Of a stretch of DNA of 64,000 bases, positions 45,206-52,831 are shown piece after piece. A model generated the notes under the pieces. That model did not search any database, was not told the origin of the DNA, and was given only the letters and a program-made list of their open reading frames with translations. Origin of the DNA: Mycolicibacterium sp. MU0050 (GTDB lineage Bacteria; Actinomycetota; Actinomycetes; Mycobacteriales; Mycobacteriaceae); the NCBI RefSeq assembly GCF_963378085.1, contig NZ_OY726395.1, positions 4,526,001 to 4,590,000 of the forward strand, given 5' to 3'. Positions within the stretch are counted from its first letter, which is position 1. Each line of letters starts with the position of its first letter. The translations under genes and the position numbers were made by a program.

Positions 45206-46192
45206 TCAGTCCCCGAGCCGATGCGGCATCAGTGCATCCGGCGGTATGGCGCCGAAGCGTCCGGCCTGGAAGTCCTCGAAGGCCTCGATCACCTCGGACT
45301 TCGTGTTCATCACGAACGGGCCGTACTGGAACACCGGCTCGCGTAGTGGCCGACCGCCGAGCAGTAGGACCTCCATGGCGGGGCGGTTGCCGTCCTGATC
45401 GGCATCGGCGGCGACGGTCAACCGGTCGCCGGGTCCGAGCACCGCGAGTTGCCCCTGGCGGATCGGATGCCGCACCGGGCCCACCGAGCCGCGCCCGGAC
45501 AGCACGTAGACCAGGGCGTTGAAGTCGCGACTCCACGCGGTGTTCAGCTGCGCTCCAGGCTCAATGGTGGCGTGCGCCAACGTGATCGGTGTGTGCGTGG
45601 CACCGGGTCCGCGCTGGACACCGTCGGCGGTGGCGAACTCACCGGCGATCACCCGGATCAACGCTCCGCCGTCCGACGACGACAACAACCGAACCTCGCC
45701 GCCCTCGATGGCCTGGTACTTCGGCGCGGCGAACTTGTCCTTGCGGGGAAGGTTCACCCACAGCTGCACGCCGTGGAAGAGACCGCCGCTGCGGACGAGT
45801 TCGGCCGGCGGCGTCTCGATGTGCAGAATGCCCGAGCCGGCGGTCATCCACTGGGTTGCGCCGTCGGCGATCAGTCCGCCACCCCCGTGCGAGTCCTGAT
45901 GCGCGAAGCGGCCGTCGATCATGTAGGTGACGGTCTCGAAGCCGCGGTGCGGATGCCAGTCGGTGCCCCGCGGCTCGCCGGGCTGGTACTCGACTTCCCC
46001 CATCTGATCCATGTGCACGAACGGATCCAGATCCGCCGCGCTGACCCCGGCGAACGCGCGGACGACGGGAAAGCCTTCGCCCTCCAGCCCGCGGGGGCCG
46101 GTGGTGATGGAACGCACCGGGCGCTCGGTGTCGCCGGGCGCCGGAGCGGCGACCCGCGTCAGGGTCAGGGTGTCTGCGGTCACTGCGGGCAT
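45206..46192 (-). CDS. Pirin-family protein
   Basis: A 328-residue bicupin pirin. The metal site is complete: His80 and His82 (DWHPHRGFE), His124 and Glu126 (GILHIETP). The C-terminal half (about 230-290) is the second cupin. Bacterial pirins may act as quercetinases or redox sensors; no partner is evident. The ATG at 46192 has GGAGGTG 7 nt upstream. A 24-bp near-palindrome lies 37 bp upstream, indicating dedicated regulation. Confidence 0.9.
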   Translation of the reverse strand: MPAVTADTLTLTRVAAPAPGDTERPVRSITTGPRGLEGEGFPVVRAFAGVSAADLDPFVHMDQMGEVEYQPGEPRGTDWHPHRGFETVTYMIDGRFAHQDSHGGGGLIADGATQWMTAGSGILHIETPPAELVRSGGLFHGVQLWVNLPRKDKFAAPKYQAIEGGEVRLLSSSDGGALIRVIAGEFATADGVQRGPGATHTPITLAHATIEPGAQLNTAWSRDFNALVYVLSGRGSVGPVRHPIRQGQLAVLGPGDRLTVAADADQDGNRPAMEVLLLGGRPLREPVFQYGPFVMNTKSEVIEAFEDFQAGRFGAIPPDALMPHRLGD

Positions 46193-46228
46193 CTGGGCAC
46201 CTCCATGCTGATGAGAGAGTCACCCGAT

Positions 46229-46252
46229 ATAACCGGACCGCGGTCCAGTTAT
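46229..46252. promoter_or_regulatory. 24-bp near-perfect palindrome upstream of pirin
   Basis: ATAACCGGACCG meets CGGTCCAGTTAT with one mismatched pair and no spacer; the core GGACCGCGGTCC is perfect. The shape suits a TetR or MarR dimer controlling the pirin gene. Confidence 0.55.
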
Positions 46253-46262
46253 TCCCCGGCGA

Positions 46263-47954
46263 TCACTCCAGCACCGCGAGGGCCGCGGCGCGCGCGTCGG
46301 CGGCACTGGCCGTGGCGAGCACCGCCGCCGCAGCGCGCCGGCACTGTTCGAGGGTCACCGTGGAGAGCTTGGCCCCGACCGCCGACACCGCCGCGGCGGC
46401 CGCCGACAACGAGGTGATGCCCAACCCCACCAGCACGCAGGCCAACAGCGGGTCCGCCGCCGCCTCCCCGCACACGCCCACCGGCTTGTCGGCCGCCGCG
46501 CCGGCCTTGGCCGTCATCGCCACCAGGGCGAGCACGCCGGGCTGCCACGGGTCGGTCAGGGTTGCCAGTTCCGCGGACATCCGGTCGGCAGCCATCGTGT
46601 ACTGCGCCAGATCGTTGGTGCCGATCGACAGGAAGTCGACGTGTTCGAGGATCCGGTCGGCCAACAGCGCCGCGGCGGGCACCTCGATCATCACCCCCGG
46701 GGTCAGCCCGTGCGCGCGCACCTTCGCCGCAAAATCGCGCGCCTCCTCGGGGGTCGCGATCATGGGCGCCATCACCCACGGCGGATTTCCGGTCTGCTGT
46801 GCCGCTTGCGCGATGCCGGCCAACTGGTTGTCCAGCAACGCGGGGTTGCCGAACGAGATCCGGATGCCGCGGACCCCCAGCGCGGGATTGGCCTCGTCGG
46901 GACTGTTCGCGAACTTCAGCGGTTTGTCCGAACCCGCGTCCAGGGTGCGAATCACCACCTTGTGCTCGGAAAAGGGTTGCAGCACTTCGGCGTAGATCCG
47001 GGCCTGCTCCGCCACCGACGGTTCGGTGTCGGAGTTGAGGAAGCATAGTTCGGTGCGGAAGAGCCCGATGCCCTCGGCCGGCGTCTCACGCGCGGCCCGC
47101 GCGGCCGCGCCGTCCTGCACGTTGGCCAGCACGGCCACGGGGTGTCCGTCGGCGGTGGCGCCGGGACCCGTCCAGCCCGCCATCGCCGCGGCGGCCTGCT
47201 CCGCGCGCTCGACGGCGGCCGCAGCCTCGGCCGGGTCGGGGCCGACTGCGAGTGTGCCCCGGGTGCCGTCGATCAGGATAATTTCGCCGGCGGGGACGTC
47301 GTCGAGCCCGGCCACCGCCACCACGCAGGGGATCCCCAACTGGCGGGAGATGATCGCGGTGTGACTGGTGGGCCCGCCCAGCGAGGTCGCCAGGCCGACG
47401 ATCAGGGCCGGGTCGAGACCGGCGGTGTCGGCCGGGGCCAGATCCTCGGCGCACAGGATCGAGGGCACGTCAGGCACGGGCACCCCGGGCTCGGGTAGTC
47501 CGGCCAGTTCGGCGACGACCCGGTCCCGGATATCGCGCAGGTCGGTCACCCGCTCGGCCATCAATCCGCCCATCTTGGTGAACATCTCGACGAACTGCTC
47601 GACCGCCTCGGCCGTGGCGCGGATCGCCGGAGCGCCCTCGCCGATCCGCTTCTCGGCCGCCCCGAGCCAGGCCCGGTCGGTGGCCAGCTGCGCGGTGGCG
47701 CCCAGCACCTCCGAGGCCGCGCCGGTGGCGTGCGCGGCCCGCTCCCGCAGCCGCTCGGCCACCGTCGTGGCCGCGGCCTTGAACCGGGAGATCTCGCCGT
47801 CTCGGTCGGCCTCGGCCACCTCGCCGGGCGCGGCGAGGTCCTCGGGCGCGGGCAGGCGGCCGGGCCGGACCACCGGGGCGTACGCGACGCCGGGAACCAC
47901 CGGCACCCCGGAAAGCACCGCACCCTGTGAAGTCGCAGGAGTAGTGGAAGTCAT
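46263..47954 (-). CDS. ptsI: PTS enzyme I (PEP-protein phosphotransferase)
   Basis: A 563-residue enzyme I that takes phosphate from PEP and passes it to HPr. The N-terminal HPr-binding and swivel domain carries the active His198 in GGPTSHTAIISRQLGIP. The C-terminal PEP barrel has GIGLFRTELCFLN, RTLDAGSDKPL and FLSIGTNDLAQYTMAADR. I chose the ATG at 47954; the frame extends further but into the operator region. It is divergent from the fructose operon and shares its control region. Confidence 0.93.
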   Translation of the reverse strand: MTSTTPATSQGAVLSGVPVVPGVAYAPVVRPGRLPAPEDLAAPGEVAEADRDGEISRFKAAATTVAERLRERAAHATGAASEVLGATAQLATDRAWLGAAEKRIGEGAPAIRATAEAVEQFVEMFTKMGGLMAERVTDLRDIRDRVVAELAGLPEPGVPVPDVPSILCAEDLAPADTAGLDPALIVGLATSLGGPTSHTAIISRQLGIPCVVAVAGLDDVPAGEIILIDGTRGTLAVGPDPAEAAAAVERAEQAAAAMAGWTGPGATADGHPVAVLANVQDGAAARAARETPAEGIGLFRTELCFLNSDTEPSVAEQARIYAEVLQPFSEHKVVIRTLDAGSDKPLKFANSPDEANPALGVRGIRISFGNPALLDNQLAGIAQAAQQTGNPPWVMAPMIATPEEARDFAAKVRAHGLTPGVMIEVPAAALLADRILEHVDFLSIGTNDLAQYTMAADRMSAELATLTDPWQPGVLALVAMTAKAGAAADKPVGVCGEAAADPLLACVLVGLGITSLSAAAAAVSAVGAKLSTVTLEQCRRAAAAVLATASAADARAAALAVLE

Positions 47955-48125
47955 GTGAACCAGGTTACATCGAACCGTTGACAATTCAACACAAATAGGC
48001 GTAAAACAACACATACCAACATTACGGCTGGCGGGAGTTCGCGGACTTCCACGCGAACGCCCGCCAAACGTACTTGCTTTCCGTCCATCCGACCCGATTC
48101 AGTCCCACCCGACCCTGGAGGCCAC
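47955..48125. promoter_or_regulatory. Divergent control region of the fructose PTS
   Basis: This 171-bp A/T-rich spacer lies between ptsI and the DeoR-family regulator. It contains GTTGA-CAAT-TCAAC (47977-47990) and two CAACACA copies (47987-47993 and 48007-48013) exactly 20 bp apart. These are probably sites for the fructose repressor, overlapping the ptsI promoter. Confidence 0.55.
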
Positions 48126-48893
48126 GTGTACCCGGAGGAGCGCCAGCAAGCGATCGCCTCCCTGGTCATCTCGCGCGGCCGGGCCTCGGTGACCGAACTC
48201 GCCGAGACCTACGCCGTCACCACCGAGACCGTGCGCCGCGACCTGGCAGCGCTGGATCGCGCCGGGCTGGTGCGACGCGTCCACGGCGGCGCGGTGCCGG
48301 TGCGCGCGCTGCACGTCGTCGAGCCGGGGGTCGCCGAACGTGAGGGCACCCGCGCCAACTACAAGGACGCCATCGCGGCGGCCGCCGGCGACTTCTTCCC
48401 CCTGGCCGGGGCCAGCGTGCTCTTCGACGCCGGTACCACCACCGCGCGGGTGGCCGCGCGTCTGCCCGCCGACCGCGAACTGGTCGTGGTGACCAACTCG
48501 GTGCCCATCGCCGCGCGGCTGGCCACCATGCCCGCCATCAACCTGCATCTGCTCGGCGGGCGGGTGCGCGGCCTGACCCAGGCCGCCGTCGGGGAGCCGG
48601 TGTTGCGGACCCTGGATACCCTGCGGGTCGACATCGCGTTCATGGGCACCAACGGCATCAGCGTCAAACACGGCCTGTCCACCCCCGACAGCGACGAAGC
48701 CGCCGTCAAGCGAGCCATGGTGGTCAGCGCGAGTTATGTTGTGGTGGTTGCCGATTCGTCCAAAATCGGCCATGAGGACTTCGTCAGTTTCGCGCCGCTG
48801 GACAAGGTCGATGCGGTGATCACCGATGACGAGATCAGCGACGCCGACCGCGCGGCGCTGACCGAGCACGGAGTAGAGGTGGTGGTGGCGTGA
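48126..48893 (+). CDS. fruR: DeoR-family repressor of the fructose operon
   Basis: A 255-residue DeoR regulator with an N-terminal winged HTH (VTELAETYAVTTETVRRDLAALDRAGLVRRVHGGAV, about 21-56) and a sugar-phosphate-sensing domain (FDAGTTTARVAARL, NSVPIA, HLLGGRVRG, FMGTNGIS, VVADSSKIG). The GTG at 48126 has CTGGAGG 5 nt upstream. As the first gene of the fruK-EIIABC-HPr operon and divergent from ptsI, it should respond to fructose 1-phosphate or a related ester. Confidence 0.9.
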   Translation: MYPEERQQAIASLVISRGRASVTELAETYAVTTETVRRDLAALDRAGLVRRVHGGAVPVRALHVVEPGVAEREGTRANYKDAIAAAAGDFFPLAGASVLFDAGTTTARVAARLPADRELVVVTNSVPIAARLATMPAINLHLLGGRVRGLTQAAVGEPVLRTLDTLRVDIAFMGTNGISVKHGLSTPDSDEAAVKRAMVVSASYVVVVADSSKIGHEDFVSFAPLDKVDAVITDDEISDADRAALTEHGVEVVVA

Positions 48894-48948
48894 GTCCCGC
48901 GAATCGACGCAGCGGTGCGAGGCACGAGCAGCGCGGAGGAGTGAGCGA

Positions 48949-49935
48949 ATGACACACCAAGGACCGGTCGTGGTCACGGTGACGCCCAACCCGAGCATCG
49001 ACCGCACCATCGCGCTCGGCGGCCCCCTGACCCGCGGCGCCGTGCACCGGGTGCAGTCGGTCTCCGACGAGCCCGGCGGCAAGGGTGTCAACGTCGCGCG
49101 GGTGCTGACGCTGGCGGGGATCGATGCCTGCGCGGTGCTGCCCGCCAGCCCCGACGACCCGTTCCTGTCCGTGCTGAGCCCCACCGGCGTCGGCTACGCC
49201 GCGGTCCCGGTCACCGGTGTGGTCCGCACCAACGTCGCCGTCACCGAGAACGACGGGACGACAACCAAACTCAACGAACCGGGCGCGGGCCTCGACGCGG
49301 CGAGCGTCACGGCGCTGACCGACGCCGTCCTGACCCGCGCCGCCGGCGCGCAGTGGGTCGTGATGTCGGGATCGTTGCCGCCCGGAATGCCCGAAAACTG
49401 GTATGCCGAGGTCGCCGCGCTGCTTCGCGAACTGCCCTGCAAGGTGGCCGTCGACACCTCCGAGGGCCCCCTGGCGGCGCTGGCCGCCGACTTCGAGCGC
49501 GCGGCACCGAACCTGATCAAACCCAACTCCGAGGAACTCGCCAGCCTGTCCGGTGCGGACCCCGAGCAGTTGGAACGCGCTGTGCAGCACGGCGACCCGG
49601 AGGCCGTGGTCGCCGCCGCGACCGAACTGATGAACCGCGGCGTGGGTGCCGTGCTGGCCACTCTCGGGGCCGCGGGTGCGGTGCTGGTCAACGGCACCGG
49701 GGCCTGGATGGCGGCGGCTCCGCCGATCACGCCGCGCAGCACCGTCGGGGCCGGCGACTCCTCGCTGGCCGGTTACGTCCGCGCGGCGATCGGCGGCGCC
49801 GAGGAACCCCGGCGGCTGCAGATGGCGGTGGCCTACGGCAGCGCCGCGGCCGCGCTGCCCGGTTCGGCGCTGCCCTCCCCCCAACTGATCGACCTGGACG
49901 CGGTCCAGGTGGTGCCGATAGCCCCCGACCGCTGA
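48949..49935 (+). CDS. fruK: 1-phosphofructokinase (PfkB family)
   Basis: A 328-residue kinase that should phosphorylate fructose 1-phosphate, the product of the fructose PTS, to fructose 1,6-bisphosphate. VTPNPSIDRTI near the start, GGKGVNVARVL (43-53) and STVGAGDSSLAGYVRAAIGG with the catalytic Asp (about 268) are the PfkB/FruK signatures. It lies between the repressor and the EIIABC permease gene in one transcript. Confidence 0.93.
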   Translation: MTHQGPVVVTVTPNPSIDRTIALGGPLTRGAVHRVQSVSDEPGGKGVNVARVLTLAGIDACAVLPASPDDPFLSVLSPTGVGYAAVPVTGVVRTNVAVTENDGTTTKLNEPGAGLDAASVTALTDAVLTRAAGAQWVVMSGSLPPGMPENWYAEVAALLRELPCKVAVDTSEGPLAALAADFERAAPNLIKPNSEELASLSGADPEQLERAVQHGDPEAVVAAATELMNRGVGAVLATLGAAGAVLVNGTGAWMAAAPPITPRSTVGAGDSSLAGYVRAAIGGAEEPRRLQMAVAYGSAAAALPGSALPSPQLIDLDAVQVVPIAPDR

Positions 49936-49988
49936 CCGAAATCGGCCAATCGCCAACGCCGCCGAACCATTCCGACGAAGGTGTGTCT

Positions 49989-52040
49989 ATGACCAACCCG
50001 CCCATCACCACCGCCGACCTGGTGCTGCTCGACGTCGACGCGGGGGCGAGCAAGGACGAGGTCATCGGCCGCTTGGCCGCCACCCTCGCCGACGCCGGCC
50101 GGGCCACCGACGTCGACGGGCTGGTCGGCGCGACCATGGCCCGAGAAGCCCAGTCCGCCACCGGGTTACCCGGCGGCATCGCCATCCCGCACTGCCGCTC
50201 GCCCTACGTCGTTGCCCCCACCATCGGCTTCGCGCGGCTCGATCCGGGAGTGGACTTCGGCGCCGCGGACGGCCCCGCCGACCTGGTGTTCCTGATCGCC
50301 GCGCCGGACGGCGGCGGCGCCGAGCACATGAAGCTGTTGTCCAGCCTGGCCCGGGCGCTGGTGCGGCCGGACTTCGTGGCCTCGCTGCGGGCGGCGTCGA
50401 CCGCCGAGGAGATCGTGACGCTGGTGGACTCCACGGTGAATCCCGCACCCGCGCAATCCGAGGGGCCGTCGTCGACGCCCGAGCCCGCGCCCGCGGCATC
50501 CGCCGCCGCGCGGTCCGCCGCCCCCGAAACCGCACCGGCGACGCGGAAGACCGTCGCGGCCATCACCGCCTGCCCCACCGGGATCGCGCACACCTACATG
50601 GCCGCCGACGCGCTCAAGCTCGCGGCCGAACGGGCCGGCGTCGACATCGTCATCGAGACGCAGGGGTCCTCCGGAAGCACGCCGCTGGCGGCGGCGACGA
50701 TCGCCCGCGCCGACGCCGTCATCTTCGCGACGGACGTCGGGGTCAAGGACCGCGGCCGCTTCGCCGGCAAGCCGGTGGTCGCCTCCGGGGTCAAACGCGC
50801 GATCAACGAACCCGACGCGATGATCGCCGAGGCGGTCGCCGTGGCCGACAATCCGAACGCCGCGCGCGTCGAGGGCGACGGCGCCCCGACCCGTGAGTCC
50901 GAGGGCTCCGCCGACGTCGGCTGGGGCACCCGGACCCGACAGATCCTGCTCACCGGCGTGAGCTACATGATCCCGTTCGTGGCGGCCGGCGGTCTGCTGA
51001 TCGCGTTGGGATTCCTGTTCGCCGGTTACGACATCGCCAATCCGCCGGAGGGTTTCGACACCTCACTGGGCAATCTGATCGCGCTGGAGAACACCCTGAC
51101 CAACCTGCCGCCCGGCGGGCTCATGCAGTATCTGGGCGCGGTGCTGTACACCCTCGGCGGCCTGGCCTTCAGCTTCCTGGTGCCCGCGCTGGCCGGCTAC
51201 ATCTCGTTCGCCATCGCCGACCGCCCCGGGCTGGCCCCGGGCTTCACCGCCGGCGCGGTGGCGGTGTTCGTCGAGGGTGGTTTCATCGGCGGTATCGTCG
51301 GCGGCCTGATCGCCGGCTTCGCCGCGTTGTGGATCAGCCGGAGCACCGTCCCGCAGTGGTTCCGCGGCCTGATGCCCGTCGTGATCATCCCGCTGTTCGC
51401 CTCGCTGGTGGTCGGCCTGCTGATGTTCCTGCTGCTGGGCCGCCCGCTGGCGGCCATCCAGGAGGGGCTGACCAACTGGCTGAGCGGGATGACCGGAACC
51501 TCGGTGATAATCCTCGGGATCATCCTGGGCCTGATGATGTGCTTCGACCTGGGCGGCCCGGTCAACAAGGCGGCCTACGCGTTTGCCACCGTCGGCCTCA
51601 ATGTCGCGGACCCGTCGTCGCTGCGGATCATGGCCGCAGTGATGGCCGCGGGCATGGTGCCCCCGCTGGCGATGGCGTTGGCCACCGCGGTGCGGCCGCG
51701 GTTGTTCAGCGAGCCAGAGCGGGAAAATGGCCGCGCCGCATGGCTGTTGGGCGCCTCGTTCATCTCCGAGGGCGCGATCCCCTTCGCGGCGGCCGACCCG
51801 CTGCGGGTGATCCCGTCGATGATGGCCGGCGGTGCGGTGACCGGGGCGCTGATCATGGCGTTCGACGTGACGCTGCGCGCCCCGCACGGTGGCATCTTCG
51901 TGTTCTTCGCGATCGGCAACCTGGTGTGGTTCATCGTCGCGCTGGTCGCCGGGACCGTCGTCGGCGCGCTGGCGGTGGTCACCGCCAAGCAACTCGCCGC
52001 GCCCAAACCCCCTGCCCAAACGCAACTTTCAGCTGCTTAG
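49989..52040 (+). CDS. fruA: Fructose-specific PTS permease, EIIABC fusion
   Basis: A 683-residue fused permease. EIIA (about 1-150) has the phosphorylated His68 in IAIPHCRSP. A Pro/Ala linker leads to EIIB (about 187-290) with Cys195 in ITACPTGIAHTYMAADAL, then EIIC (about 320-675) with nine or so membrane segments and FDLGGPVNKAAYAF and GASFISEGAIPFAAADP motifs. I chose the ATG at 49989 with GAAGG upstream; the much longer open frame upstream is fruK read out of register. It imports fructose as fructose 1-phosphate. Confidence 0.94.
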   Translation: MTNPPITTADLVLLDVDAGASKDEVIGRLAATLADAGRATDVDGLVGATMAREAQSATGLPGGIAIPHCRSPYVVAPTIGFARLDPGVDFGAADGPADLVFLIAAPDGGGAEHMKLLSSLARALVRPDFVASLRAASTAEEIVTLVDSTVNPAPAQSEGPSSTPEPAPAASAAARSAAPETAPATRKTVAAITACPTGIAHTYMAADALKLAAERAGVDIVIETQGSSGSTPLAAATIARADAVIFATDVGVKDRGRFAGKPVVASGVKRAINEPDAMIAEAVAVADNPNAARVEGDGAPTRESEGSADVGWGTRTRQILLTGVSYMIPFVAAGGLLIALGFLFAGYDIANPPEGFDTSLGNLIALENTLTNLPPGGLMQYLGAVLYTLGGLAFSFLVPALAGYISFAIADRPGLAPGFTAGAVAVFVEGGFIGGIVGGLIAGFAALWISRSTVPQWFRGLMPVVIIPLFASLVVGLLMFLLLGRPLAAIQEGLTNWLSGMTGTSVIILGIILGLMMCFDLGGPVNKAAYAFATVGLNVADPSSLRIMAAVMAAGMVPPLAMALATAVRPRLFSEPERENGRAAWLLGASFISEGAIPFAAADPLRVIPSMMAGGAVTGALIMAFDVTLRAPHGGIFVFFAIGNLVWFIVALVAGTVVGALAVVTAKQLAAPKPPAQTQLSAA

Positions 52041-52099
52041 TTCGAAAAGCATCGTCACAACGAGAGATTTCGGCCCAACCCACGAAGGAGCACACCCGC

Positions 52100-52357
52100 A
52101 TGCACAGCAAGACCGTGATCGTCGGATCCGCCGTCGGCCTGCACGCCCGACCGGCCGCCATCATCTCCGAGGCCGTCGTGAACGCCGGGGTGCCGGTGAC
52201 GCTGTCGATGGACGGCGGCGAACCGGTCGACGCCGGGTCCGCGCTGATGATCATGACCCTGGGCGCGGGCAAGGGCGCGTCGGTCACCGTCGCCTCCGAG
52301 GACGAGGCCGCGGTGAACACCATCGCCGACCTCGTCGAACAAGACCTCGACGCCTAA
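52100..52357 (+). CDS. ptsH: PTS phosphocarrier HPr
   Basis: An 85-residue HPr. The active-site His15 lies in VGLHARPAA, and the second site region is MIMTLGAGKGASV; the usual regulatory Ser46 region reads AGSALMIM, with Ser47 near the expected position. The ATG at 52100 has AAGGAG 10 nt upstream. It shuttles phosphate from enzyme I to the fructose EIIA. Its stop codon shares two bases with the stop of the convergent nitroreductase-like gene. Confidence 0.93.
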   Translation: MHSKTVIVGSAVGLHARPAAIISEAVVNAGVPVTLSMDGGEPVDAGSALMIMTLGAGKGASVTVASEDEAAVNTIADLVEQDLDA

Positions 52358-52797
52358 GCGCGCGGCTCGCAGATCAGCAGCGGGATCTCGCGGTCGGTGT
52401 TGCGCTGGTAGCCAGCGTAGCCGCGGTAGGTCTTGACCACCTCAGGCCACAACTCGGCGCGCTCGGCGGCCGTGGCCGCGCGGGCCCGCATCGGCACCTG
52501 CGCGCCGTCGACGGTCAGCGTCACGTCCGGGTGCGCCAGCGCGTTCTTGTACCAGTCCGGGTGGTCCTGGTGGCCGCCCTTGGAGGCGACGAGCACAATC
52601 CGGTGGTCGTCGTGGATGGGGCTGGTCAGCAGGTTGGCGTAGGGCTTACCGGACTTGCGGCCGACGGTGTGCAGTTCGACGGTCAGCATGCCCATCACGG
52701 TGCGGGGGAACCGGCCGCCGGTCAGCGCCAGCAACGCCCGGTGTCCGTTCTCGAGTACCCACGCGCCCGCCTCGGCGACGCGATCGGACTTTCGCAT
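52354..52797 (-). CDS. Deazaflavin-dependent nitroreductase-family protein (Ddn/DUF385-like)
   Basis: A 147-residue split-beta-barrel protein of the mycobacterial F420-dependent Ddn family. TVELHTVGRKSGKPYANLLTSPIHDD (about 40-65), VLVASKGGHQDHPDWYKNALAHPDVTLTVDG and the RAR segment are typical. It should use reduced F420 to reduce quinones or other electrophiles; F420 use fits the fgd1 gene at the right edge. I took the ATG at 52797 with GGGGGG 4 nt upstream; another ATG lies 12 bp earlier. Confidence 0.87.
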   Translation of the reverse strand: MRKSDRVAEAGAWVLENGHRALLALTGGRFPRTVMGMLTVELHTVGRKSGKPYANLLTSPIHDDHRIVLVASKGGHQDHPDWYKNALAHPDVTLTVDGAQVPMRARAATAAERAELWPEVVKTYRGYAGYQRNTDREIPLLICEPRA

Positions 52798-52831
52798 CTG
52801 GCCCCCCATTTCCGGATTCTGTCGTTCAACG

